A stretch of DNA of 64,000 nt, from positions 6,611,322 to 6,675,321 of the forward strand of contig JADCRB010000036.1 in the NCBI GenBank assembly GCA_021464245.1, given 5' to 3'. The notes beneath the pieces were generated by a model. It worked only from the letters and a program-made list of their open reading frames with translations, had not been told where the DNA came from and did no database searches. The position numbers and the translations under genes were made by a program. The DNA is from Carallia brachiata (taxonomy: Eukaryota > Streptophyta > Magnoliopsida > Malpighiales > Rhizophoraceae). Each line of letters starts with the position of its first letter. The first letter of the stretch is position 1. Positions 49,801 through 61,548 of the stretch are shown here, one piece after another.

Positions 49801-52800
49801 ATAAACCAATCTAAGTCCTATCATGTGCAGAAACTATTAACATGGTGCCACAAAGCTTTTACATAGATTGGTAAAGAATATATGTTTTTCCTCTTCACTA
49901 GCAGCTTACATTTTTTTTTTTAATATTTCATTTTTTTACAGATAAGCTCAATGCATTCCCTCCCAAATCTGTGCTGTTAAAGAGGCCTTTTTTGATTCAA
50001 CCTTGGAGGGACTCTGACGAGAATGTGGGAAATCTTCTTATGGTAAGCTTCAGCTGTTGTTTCTTTTTCCCATCTGATCAGTTTTTTTCTTTGTGGAAGG
50101 GATATTCTTTCATAGTTGGTTTTTACTTCCCCTCTATTTCCCTTTATGCAACAAACATGTTTTCCTTCACCTTACTACTATATAATGAAGGCATTCAATG
50201 ATACATAAAAAATGAGCATCTCAAAAACTTGAACCTGTGACCATCAGGTCCCAGTGGAGTAACTTCTCTGTTAGACAAAGGCTTGCCATTCACTCATCAA
50301 TACGTAGCTGTAAATTTTTATATATTTAGCCTGCTGTTATAAGCATATTGGTTATGTTGTAGCATTAGCATTTTATTTGTGAATCCTTTTGTTTAAATCC
50401 ATAAAAAATACATATTTTTTTATTAACTTGTATTTGCTGCCTGTCTTTTCAAATTATATCAAGATTTCACTCCTACAAATTATTTATTTTATTTTTTTAT
50501 AATTATATTGGGATTATATTGAGCAAAGATTCAAGCAATTGCAGACGGTATAACTAGTGAATAATTTCCTCCTCGTGTCAACATATTTTATTGTTTACAA
50601 GGAGTTACGCTTGTTTTTAAGTACAAGTAGCTATGAGGTTTGCCATGATTTTTTACTATTGTCCAACGGTTACTGAGGCTCTTTCTTTTATTCAATCCAT
50701 AATGATACCATAATCTACTTTAATTATGAGAAATAGTGGCACAAAATAAATGAAATCTAGCAGATGGTTTTTTGTGGATATATCTGTAAGAAATTTGTTA
50801 AAATAATGTCATAGCAACTCTTTGAAGATGCCATTTGATCGGTATTCTGTCGGTAAGAAATTCTGAAGGTTTTCTATATGGGTATTAATCGGCGATATAA
50901 CGGGGCTTTGGTAACATAAGCTTAAGATGTAACATCACGTCTCCATCATGATGTTTTGATCTCTCTCCCTCATGGTGGATTCCATTTCGTTAATCTATAG
51001 TTTCAAACTTCTTTTATTTTATGTGATTGAAACCTCACTCTGTAATGGTTGGTCTTATGGTTATGTTAGCTGTAAACAGTAAACCCGGGTCATCTTGAAT
51101 TTTTGAGCATCTCAATTAGTTTTTCTTTTTGTTTGGTTTTCTTTTTTTTTTTTTCAGTGGAAAAGAGGGAAGGGCTGGGGTGTTGGGCATGAGTTGCATT
51201 AAATTGTTAGGGGAAATACCTCGGGCTTCACATTCAGTTGTTATTTTGTAGAACACCAAATGCTTAGCTATATCCAGTATCTGTTTTTTTATAAGTAGAC
51301 TACCTAAATTGTTAAATTTGCAGGTTTGGAGATTCCTGGTTACTTTTGCAGATGTTCTCGGTATATGGCCATTCACACTGGATGAATTTGTCCAAGCTTT
51401 CCATGATTATGTAAATATTTTTATGCTTTGCTATGTCATCTTGGATTTAAAGATCATTCTTTGCAGTAATCATATAATTTCCCGCTCGTTGTTCCTTCAG
51501 GATCCAAGGCTATTAGGTGAAATACATATTGCTCTTTTGAGGTGCATCATTAAAGATATTGAAGATGTTGCAAGAACAGCGGCCCCTGGGTTGGGGACAA
51601 ACCAGAACTGTGCTGCTAATCCTGGAGGCGGACATCCACAGATTGTTGAGGGGGTAACTGTTTGGGGGTTATTAGTTATGGGTAGTTTCATCTGTGCTGT
51701 TAGCTTATTATTTGGCATGCAAAATCAGTTTTGGCTTTTTTTTTTTCTATCAGGCATACATGTGGGGCTTTGATATACGCAGCTGGCAGCACCACTAAAT
51801 CCATTAACTTGGCCTGAAATATTGCGGCAATTTGCTCTCTCTGCAGGATTTGGTCCACAATTGAAAAATAAGGATATTGATCAGGCATATTGTCGTGGTG
51901 ATGATGAGGTTCTCCCTCCTACATCAGGCTTTTTGTGACTCAAAATAAAGAGTATTGTATGCCGATGATGTTTAAATCTATTTGTTTATCCCCAACCCAT
52001 GATACATGGTCATGGACATAGAGACATGAAGACAACATGACATAATGACACTTGCTTTTCAAAATTAGGACATGCTTATGGTGGGAATATGACGAATACA
52101 TATATCCACTCGCACACGCACACTCAGGGTATGGTATTCCATAATTGATGAAAATTGTAAAATACTTGAATGGAATTGTGTTGGATGTGCTGGCACTCTT
52201 TGTGTGTTCAATTTTCTCTTTCATTTTCTGGTGCAGCTACTAGCCTATCATATTCACTGTAAAACCTGCAATAAGAATGCTGCTAACTGCCTTAGGAGAA
52301 GATTTGATATTGATGGGATAAATAATGCCAGTTTTAGGGTTATACTTTTTTTTTTATGCTGAATATGACCTTGTTAAAGCAGTTAATCTAATGAGTCAAC
52401 ATATTGAAGGTTGATGAGAGACGCATATTTTGAACTGGTATTTTTTGTTTACTTTTAGTGTTGGCATTGTTACTCAAGTATGTCAGAGAATAGTGATTAG
52501 TACTTTTGGTGATTAGCATTTGTTACTGCCCACAGATCTTCAGGTTGAAGAAACATTGAGTTTGCTCTGTTTGATTGGCATTCCGGCTTTCATAGCAATG
52601 CATAACCATCTAGGTGGAGCATTTATGTGGACACATTATATGCTTGCTTTTCAAAACACATTAGCTTTGGATCTTTTAATCATCTCCTCTATACATATAT
52701 ATATATTTTTTACTGCGTCAAAAACTCAGGGCAATGATGGTGAAGACGTGGTTACTATATTACGCAGCGGAGCAGCTGTTAAAAATGCTGTCGCTCTAAT

Positions 52801-55800
52801 GCAAGAAAGGGGCTTTCCCGGTTCACGGAGATCTAGGCATCGCTTGACGCCTGGTACTGTTAAATTTGCAGCATTTCATGTTCTCTCCTTTGAGGGAAGC
52901 AAGGGATTGACGATATTAGAAGTTGCAGACAAGATTCAGGTAGCTTTACAATGGGTCGTTGTTTTTTTTCTACCTTCTGCCATAAATGAGACTTACCTTA
53001 CTCATTAACTTATTCCCAATGTAAGAAATCTGGACTGAGGGATCTTACAACAAGCAAGACACCAGAAGCTTCAGTTTCCGCTGCTTTGTCAAGGGATACA
53101 AAACTTTTTGAAAGAACAGCTCCGTCAACTTATTGCGTACGCCCTGCATATAGGAAAGACCCGGAGGATGCAGAGGAAATACTTTCTGCTGCTAGAGAAA
53201 AAATCCGTATATTTAAGAGTAGTTTTGCAGATGGAGAAGGGGCTGATGATGCTGAAAGAGATGATGATTTTGAGAGTGATGGGGCGGAGGATCCTGAGGT
53301 TGATGACTTAGGTACTGATTTAAAATCTCCAAAACAGTCTCACAATTCTCCGGAAGCAAATGACGTCAGTGCAAAAGCTTTGCTAGGAAATGGTAAAAAG
53401 AGTGATGAGGTTAATAGAACTCCCCAAGTTTGCCTTCAGAATGTCAGTGAGGTTTTCTCTTCATTGCTTTCTGAAGGCGAGACAAAAGCCTTTGGTGCTT
53501 CCATTGATCAGCCTGTGGATATTGCTAAAGTCTGCAGTAATATTGAGAAAGAAGATGCAGACATTGATGAAAGCAACCCTGGTGAACCATGGGTTCAAGG
53601 ACTCATGGAAGCAGAGTACTCTGATCTGACTGTTGAAGAGCGTCTTAATGCACTTGTTGCATTGGTTGGTGTGGCAATTGAAGGAACTTCGGTTCGTGTT
53701 GTCCTTGAGGTATTACTATTTTTTTTGTCCAGTGAATTTTTTTGATCATGCAATTGCTGTCTGTAATCTGAATTTGTAGAATTTCAGGAACGTTTAGAAG
53801 CAGCAAATGCTCTAAAGAAGCAAATGTGGGCGGAGGCACAACTAGATAAACGCCGAATGAAAGAAGAGTGTGTGATAAAGATTTGTCACTCATCTGTTTT
53901 GGGGAACAAGATGGAATCTAACCTTATGATGTCCAATGGAGAGTGCACAGAATTCCCATTTGCTACTGTTGCTGACAAATCTAATGGGGATTCTCTCAGT
54001 AGAGCTGTTCAGCGAGAACGACTAAATGGACTGCAGAATAACATGAATGACCTTAATGATATGCCTTCTGAGGGGAACGTTCAAATGCAAGATTTGTCTA
54101 CCAGTCTGGATAATCTCCCATATCAGCAACTGGGACATGCCGCTGAAAAGTCACGCTCACAGTTGAAATCTCTAATTGGTCACAGAGCAGAAGAAATTTA
54201 TGTGTATAGATCACTGCCTCTTGGTCAAGATCGTAGGCATAATCGATACTGGCAGTTTGCCACATCAGTATCTTGCTATGATCCTGGCTGTGGCAGGATC
54301 TTTGTTGAGTTACAAGGCGGTCAGTGGAGGCTTATTGATTCCGATGAGGTGGCATTTTACTTTCTTTTCTGATATTCCATTATATGCTTTAGACATTGTT
54401 TTATATGATGCCACATATGGAATATGTGTCTTGTGTATGCATCAGCATGATATCAGCTTCTACCCTACATTCTCTGTGTACCAGAATGCCTGGTGGAAGT
54501 GAAGAACAATTCTGTTATTGTGCACCATGCATGATTATTAGTCTTTTGCATAGCATATACAATTTTGTATATCATCTGGTGTAGTTTCTTTTGTTATTTT
54601 CTTTTTGGAACTCATTTGTTTTCATTGTTTCTGGTATTTTATTTAGGGTTTTGATGCACTAGTGCAATCTTTAGATGTTCGTGGGAGTAGAGAATGCCAA
54701 TTGTACTCAATGTTGCAGAAGATTGAGATATCCTTCAAGGAGACTGCCCGGAGGAACATACTCCAAAATGCGGACATTGTCAAATCAGAGGCTGCTGAAC
54801 AGCCTGTTGACCGTGATTGCACTGGTGCCATTGATAGCCCAGGCAGCTCCATATGTGTTGCAGATAATGAAATCCCTGAGGCCTCAACATCATTCACCGT
54901 TGAGCTTGGAAGAAATGAAACCGAGAAAATTGATGCCTTGTCGAGATATGAGGATTTCGAAAAGTGGATGTGGAAAGAATGTTTTAATTCTTCAATACCA
55001 TATTCCATGAAGTATGGGAAGAAAAGATGCATGCCACTTTTGGGAATTTGCGATTACTGCTCCAGTATTAATTTTCTAGAAGACGGCCATTGTTCTTCTT
55101 GCCATAGGATTTATGATGCCTCTGGGAGCAACTTGAATATTTCTGAGCATATGGCTCATTGCCTACAGAAACTGATGATGGACACTGGTAGTACTCTTTG
55201 TGGTTCAGCTTTTCCATTGAGGATCAGAATCCTTAAATTGCTATTTGCTCTGCTTGAGGTAATTGCTTAATGGTCTAGACAAGTGTAATCATCGTTTTGT
55301 GAAAAAGAGTTGAATGATTTTAGTTTATGTTTGTTACTTGTTTCCTAGATTGGACTGCAATTTATACCATCTTTTCTATGGGTTGGCAGGTTTCAGTTCC
55401 ACCTGGAGCTTTTCTACCTGTTTGGACAAATGGCTATCGGAGATCATGGGGTATGAAGTTATGGTCCTCATCATCAGCTGACGACCTACTTCAGGTTGGT
55501 ATTGGAAAATTTGTATTTAATTTAGTTGTTTTCATTAAATATGAATCTTCATGATTCAAAAGAGATTCAAGTGAAAATTACATTTGATAGAAATATCACT
55601 GTTGGACACATGACCAAGAGCAATGCATTATTTTTATTATTTTTTTTAATAGACGTGAGCACTGTTTTTGAGGTATCCTATGCCTGGAAACAGAGGCATT
55701 CTCAAACTATTTGGGTCTGTTGTGTATAGTTGAGTCATGGAAATAGAACTGGGGAGCATCTTTTAGATAGAAAGGATTTATGAGAGTAACCTTCAGTGAA

Positions 55801-58800
55801 AGCTTTGGATGGGGCTATTGCTGTAGAAGATGTGGAAGGGGTAGAGTTGACTTCCCTTGAAACACACGTTCTCAAAGGTTGCAATTTTTCATGGCAGACT
55901 TTGATTCAATAGCACTGACAATGTGCTAGACTTTGATTCCATGCAAGTGTCTTCTATTTTCTGTACTTGGGTTGCACCCTCCAGGTGCAGCTTGGAAAAA
56001 GTGTTCTATATTACAGAATTTGCAGAAACTAAGTTGAACAAACAACTTTCAATAGGCTCCTCTGTTTCCTTTTGATAAGTTATCAATGAGTAATTGATAG
56101 GTCTAAACGGTTTAATGTTAACTCACCAGTGAGATGGGAAGCTATGATTACGTTTTGAATATCTTCAAAAAGAATGGCACATTCTTCCAAGGCTGTGACT
56201 TCCGTGGGTTTATAATCTTGTTTAGTGCTGCAGAAAAGGAATATTACAGCAGAAAAAGACACTGCTTCCCAAGTGATTGAGATTTTTGAATCCTTCTTCG
56301 TCGTCCACACTCACATTCACTTCCTTGAAAAAAGAAAAAAAATCCAAATCCAAAGAAATGAAAGACAACTAAAAAAAGAATATGATTCCATCTTCATGTT
56401 CAAATAACACAGTTGATGGTGGTTTGGTGGGACACATAAAATTCTGTATGCAGAAGCAGGAATTGACCGCCACAAACGAACATAAAACATAATCACATGA
56501 TAGTTACCGGTTGCAGTGCTTACTTGACCAAAATTATTGTATCAAGAAGAGGTGAAAGTGTAGTACCTGATATAATCTAGTCAATTGTTGCATAGAAGTT
56601 ATATCTTGTCACTGTATATAATATTTGTTGTTTGGAATGTATTCACTATTCAGTCGGCATCTAAACAACTAGATTTTTGCAAACTGAGAGCCTTTTCACG
56701 TCACTGTTACTCTTGTTATGGTTTTGATACTTTTTATTTTTATGCTATATGTAATTAGTAAATAGCAATGCTATATGTACTCAGTAAATAGCAATGTTGC
56801 TTTTCCCTTCTTTACTGATTCTTCACATCTGATTTACAGTAAATCTTTTCCACTTTAACTTTAATGTGGTGTCATTAAAATTCATAAATGTATACTTGTC
56901 TTTTCAGATTCTGACGTTGTTGGAGGGTGCCATAAAGAAAGATTATTTGTCCTCAAAACTTTGGAACCACCAGTGAGCTCCTGGGTTTGCCCAGTGCTTC
57001 ACAAATTGATGCAAAATATTCCTCTTGTATAGAAACGGTTCCCGTCCTTCCATGGTTGCCACTGACCACAGCAGCTATAGCATTGAGAGTAATGGAACTC
57101 GATGCATCCATCTCGTACACGCTGCAAGAGAAAGTGATCTCTCAGAAGGACAGGCGCACTAAGGGATTTGTGGTGAGCAGCCCTCCTTCCTATCATGATC
57201 TTGATTGTTTTATCTTCTTTAGAATAAAAAAGAAGCGTGTGTGAGTGTATGAGGTACGGCGATGCCTTTTTATGTTTGTTGATCTCTTGTGTATTGATAA
57301 GACCATTCACTATTTCGTGAATCTCCATCTCCCCGTGGACAAATTGTATATCCATGAGAAACCATGAACTCTAATAGAAGAGTTTGCCCCCCCGTGAATA
57401 ATATTTCATAGTAGTTAGATAGCCGACTAGGTAGTGCCTCAGTCTTTTCAATCAGGACTTGCAACAAGTATCATTTAGAGGAATATAGGGTTGAAGTTTC
57501 TGGATTTTCTTGGAACAAGAAGTGTGATAATCTCAGAAGGGGAAAGTAGTGCATAGAAGGCATGGATAAAGGATTGTCATGTTTGAAATGTCACCGGGTA
57601 TGGAAGGAACTGCAGCAAAACCACATGGCATCACGTAGACCAAAATTGTAGGTCTCAATGAATAATTGCGGAAAATACAAAAAAAAGGGGGAAACAGAGG
57701 GAGAAACTGCTGAGGTGAAATTTTTCCAGAGAAACATTACACCCTCCAGGATTCTGGTGGAGGTGAAAAGGATAGGTGGGAAAATTGTGTGTGTTTTTCT
57801 TGCCTTCCGCCAAAACTGTCCCATTATACCCTTTTATTTCATATTTAGTCACCCTTGTGTGACCATTTGGGAAGTTGGTCAACATGCTCAAATTCCATAA
57901 TACATACAAACTTTATTGGTGACCCATGACCAAGGAGAAACAATTGGGCCTTGTTCTGTCCTAAACCATTTCAGAGATGCATAGTGGTTCAAGGATTGAT
58001 GGATGGTTTGCCTAGCATGAAGTTTTAAACATAAAGCCATTGTTTGAGGATTAGTTTTATGACTCTTTGCTTTCCCATCTTCTAGCAGTTTCCATCCAAG
58101 TATGCTGTTCCCAGGAGCACTCAGCATTGTGCAGCCACTGAAGCTTCACATCAAGGTGGCTTATTTCAAGAAGAAAATGGGACTAATGTTGGGATTGGGT
58201 TAGTTGGATTAGGCCCCAGACAAGGGAGCAGAGGCCAAAGTCGTGGTCGTGCTCATGGAGGAAGATCTCAAAGAAGGGTGATTGATTCCAGATCGAAAGC
58301 TATAAAGAAAAAAAAAGGCACAAACACGAATGCTGATGGATTCAGGCAGATGGCGTGGAAAGCACAACCACGATCACAAAGAGGACATAGACATGGGCTT
58401 CGCAGCCTTAGAAGTAGGCAAAAATCAGTCAAGAAAACAGTTAGTATTTTTGCTGACAGAAATGTTCCCATAGAGAGTACCTATGAAGACTCATCTAGAG
58501 TCATGGTGGAGGATCAATGGGTTGGCGAAGAAAAACGTCTTCAAGTTGATGGCGCTGAAAATGCTAGCAGTTCAGAAATATTCGGGTATGATGAAAATGG
58601 TCAAGCAAGTGGAGATGAGTCTGAAGGTCTTGCAGTTGATGAATATGCTTGTGCCTTCAACGCCGGGCCTAGTGATTTGCAGGAGGCAAGTTACATTGAT
58701 TTAAATGGCAACGTGGAAGATGAGGATGATGTGGATGCAGATGAAGATGCTGACGAGCAAGGTGATAATGATCTTGAAGAATATATCAATGGGGACTCCG

Positions 58801-58889
58801 ACGAGAAAAGGTTCAAGGAAGCAAATGTTGGGCCTAAGGAAGACCCAGACGACGGTATTGCATCAGTATCATCAGATTTCAGTGACTAG
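46820..58889 (+). CDS. Homeobox-DDT domain protein RLT (RINGLET), 18 exons, two 1-base frameshifts
   Basis: Coding exons: 46820-46967, 47284-47757, 48083-48156, 48354-48758, 48836-48925, 49019-49183, 49264-49486, 49942-50042, 51324-51410, 51501-51653, 51754-51908, 52730-52939, 53026-53709, 53788-54348, 54647-55258, 55390-55494, 56908-57172, 58089-58889. With two corrections they make about 1770 residues, the RLT size. Domains in order: homeodomain (about 31-92, recognition helix LQMWFCHRRLKDRK), RE/K-rich coiled coil (about 370-500), DDT (from about 561, VWRFLVTFADVLGIWPF), HARE-HTH (about 730-800), WHIM1 (about 970-1010), WHIM3 with LGQDRRHNRYWQF (about 1140-1190), acidic C-terminus. RLTs are nuclear subunits partnering ISWI remodellers and repressing early flowering. 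Exon 11 lacks one base near 51793-51796 (stop TAA 51796-51798) and exon 17 has one extra A at 56955-56958 (stop TGA 56974-56976); all splice phases otherwise agree. Confidence 0.92.
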
Positions 58890-60804
58890 GTGCCGACTGT
58901 AAGAGAATTGTTGCATATGAAAAAATGTATTTAATGCACCTTTTTTTTTTTTTATTTTTATTTGCGTTCTGCATCATTGCTTGCAATTTAACTTGATGCA
59001 TCTATCGTTGAAAGCAGTAATTATGCAGAGGAAATCAGGGAATGATGATTGGATCACACCTGTGACTCACAGATTAGGCAGGTTTACTCAATGGTGTGCT
59101 GGTTTCTCTAGTGGGGCATATTCGTCACATGATATCCGCGCAAAAGCCTCAATTTGACAATAGAGCCCATGGTACAAATTGGAACGTACAAATTTTTCTG
59201 TTGACATAATCAATAAAATGATATATTTTTATTGTTTTATTAATTTTTTTCTCGTATTATTATAACAATATTTATATTATTTTTTCATTTATGTCTAACC
59301 CACGTTTTTTTCATTGTTTTTCTTGTGAGAAAATATAGCACCCCGTCAATGTCTATTCTCTTTGCTCATTAGTATGAGGATAAAACTCGAAAACTACTGA
59401 ACAGAAAGGCAGTCCTCATCATGCCTGATGGCCACTCAATTAAACTCTAAACCAGAAAAATGGGCTATAAATCGAAATAAAGCAATTTGCAATTTCGTGT
59501 CTGGGAGAATGAAAGCAGCGATTTTTAACAGTTATCTATAAACTTATCATCGACTATAATAAGGTAAATAAATTAGAAACACCCAACTCCACTCTTTAGT
59601 GTCACTTAGATGCTGGAGTGTATTGACGAATGTATGAATTTGAATTTTTCTACAAGCTGAGCAATTTCTAAATTCCTGCCATCTGTTCTGCAGTCAGCCT
59701 TGTTGGGGACTTTATATTGAACTTTTATTCGCAAGTTCCCCCTCTGTGTGGTGTCCCTCGAGATCGGCATTCCTTCCTTTGTAACTGGCTTGTCTTTTCA
59801 CTCAAGTACCGGATAAATGAGTCTAGAAGTTATACGAATGGGTAACGGATGTAATTTGAGTGTATGATCGATTTTTTGTAGAATGAATTGCATGAGGTTG
59901 AAATGATACGAAGATGAATTTCAAGCAGAATTAATTAACAAGAAAAATAACTTCATCGTATGTGAGTCTCGAGAATCAGGATACAAAGATATGGAGATAT
60001 TTAAATTTCTTGGTTTAAAGTATAGAGACCCTTTATTATAGAGGAAATGAGAGAAGCAGCATGAGATTTGCAAGGCTTCATCTAATTGAGATCGTCAAGG
60101 GGTTCGAAAAAGGCCGAGGTAGGCTCTGGCTGGGGCTGATTTTTTCGGCCTGACCCTTGCCATAAATGGGTTGATGCGTGGCCTTGTTGCAAAGATTTAT
60201 TTATTTAATTGACGACATACACCGGCAAATTACATATTAAAAAATTATCTAATATCAAATGTTATTATAATCTAATATCATGTGTCTTTTAGGAGATATC
60301 TCAGTAGTTAGACTTTAGCACTTCTATTCTAAAAATTTTGAATTCAAATCCTAAGAAGAGTAGGGTTGGATTTATGGAAGAGGATGATTATTTTCATTGT
60401 ATAACTCACAATTCGATTGGTCTCCTAATAGACCAACAAAAAAAAAAAAATCTCGTGTCATGTGGCACATTTCTATATTAGTCACAACAATAAACCAACT
60501 CCTACCCAGCAAAGCATTTCAAGACAAAAGTAGGTAAGTGTATCTACCAGATATTGGTAAGTCAAAAGGTTAAAAACATAATCACACAAATTGGAACATA
60601 AAATTAAGTGGTCGCAACAAATCAATTATATTAAAAGTATAATACGTAACCATATTTTGAATGCTTGGTAAGTATCTATCAATCCGTATCTCTACAAAAA
60701 GGTCCCATCTTCCCCACGGAAAAAATCTCTAAAGAAATCAAGCAATAGCAATGTGCAGTAAGGGAACCGAAATTAACGCATGGGATCGGCAGAAGATATC
60801 TCGA
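58890..60804. other. Region between convergent RLT and TAXIMIN-like genes
   Basis: 3' flanks of two convergent genes. Apart from the SINE at 60285-60450 nothing recognisable is present; short frames lack protein character. Confidence 0.5.
60285..60450 (+). mobile_element. tRNA-derived SINE
   Basis: The element starts near TCTTTTAGGAGATATCTCAG. TATCTCAGTAGTTAGACT (60297-60314) resembles a tRNA A box and GAATTCAAATCC (60340-60351) a B box, about 30 bases apart. It ends in an A-rich tail (ACAAAAAAAAAAAAA to 60450). The flanks TCTAATATCATGTG (60271-60284) and TCTCGTGTCATGTG (60451-60464) match at 11 of 14 positions and read as a target duplication. Its length of about 166 bases fits plant SINEs. 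Confidence 0.75.
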
Positions 60805-61523
60805 TTAACAGGGTATCTGGTCACTGAACCATCTCAGCACTTTAACAGGAAGCTTCACAATGCCCACTGCCAGATTCGCTAGGCCGGCAAAGCATATGCA
60901 ACAAGGGCACAAGCAGCTCAATATAGTCCTGCATACATTTTTAAAAGCAAATTGTATTAAAATGAGGAAATCAACCATTCTATTAAGAGCACAGTTACTG
61001 GTGCCAGATAAAATATTTCAATTTTTGTCCCGAAATAAACTTGCGTCTGTTATTATATCTCTAAAATGTAAAAGTAAAAAGTATTTTAAAAATATTAATT
61101 TTTGTTTAAAAAGAACAGTTCTAATTTCAATCGAAACAAAATTCAGCACACTAATTACCGGATAATAACTTTTTTTCTTCTATTAAAACGAACTCAAAAC
61201 CAGTTTAAGACCAAAGGAAAAAAGAAATCTGAGAACAGAGAAGATCGATAACTATTTATTTTCTTTAAATTGATATAAATCCTAAAAAAAGGGGTTTAGA
61301 TTGATCAAGATGCAGAATACACAAAGACTTCTTTCAATGCAAATTAATACCAACAAGATGAAAAAAAAAGAACATAAATTATTAAAAAACAAAAATAAAA
61401 AAACTCGATTGCTTACCCGATCACCCACACAACCGCGCCAACAAGAGATAAAACCAATGCAAGCAACGCAAACGGAAGTCCCACCAAAAATCCCAGCGGC
61501 CTGCAGTCGTAGCAATCTCCCAT
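60805..61523 (-). CDS. TAXIMIN-like signalling peptide, 2 exons
   Basis: On the minus strand exon 1 (61523-61417) and exon 2 (60928-60805) join across a GT-AG intron of 488 bases, splitting the Gly codon of VWVIG, to give 76 residues. The hydrophobic N-terminus after MGDC ([20 protein letters not shown]) acts as a signal or membrane anchor. It is followed by the Cys cluster [20 protein letters not shown] and the family end [16 protein letters not shown]. This matches, from memory, TAXIMIN peptides, small cysteine-rich plant-specific proteins reported to affect specialised metabolism and lateral-organ separation. The N-terminus reads [12 protein letters not shown], where I recall a shorter MGDCRPLGF, so three residues may be duplicated. 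A TC run at 61524-61548 lies right before the ATG in the leader. Fully open. Confidence 0.82.
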
Positions 61524-61548
61524 CCTCTCTCTCTCTCTCTCTCTCTCA

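Noticed and set aside
50210..50310. Possible second SINE (tRNA-like GGTTCAAGTT on the minus strand) in an RLT intron
   Set aside because: No convincing A box, A-tail or target duplication could be paired.
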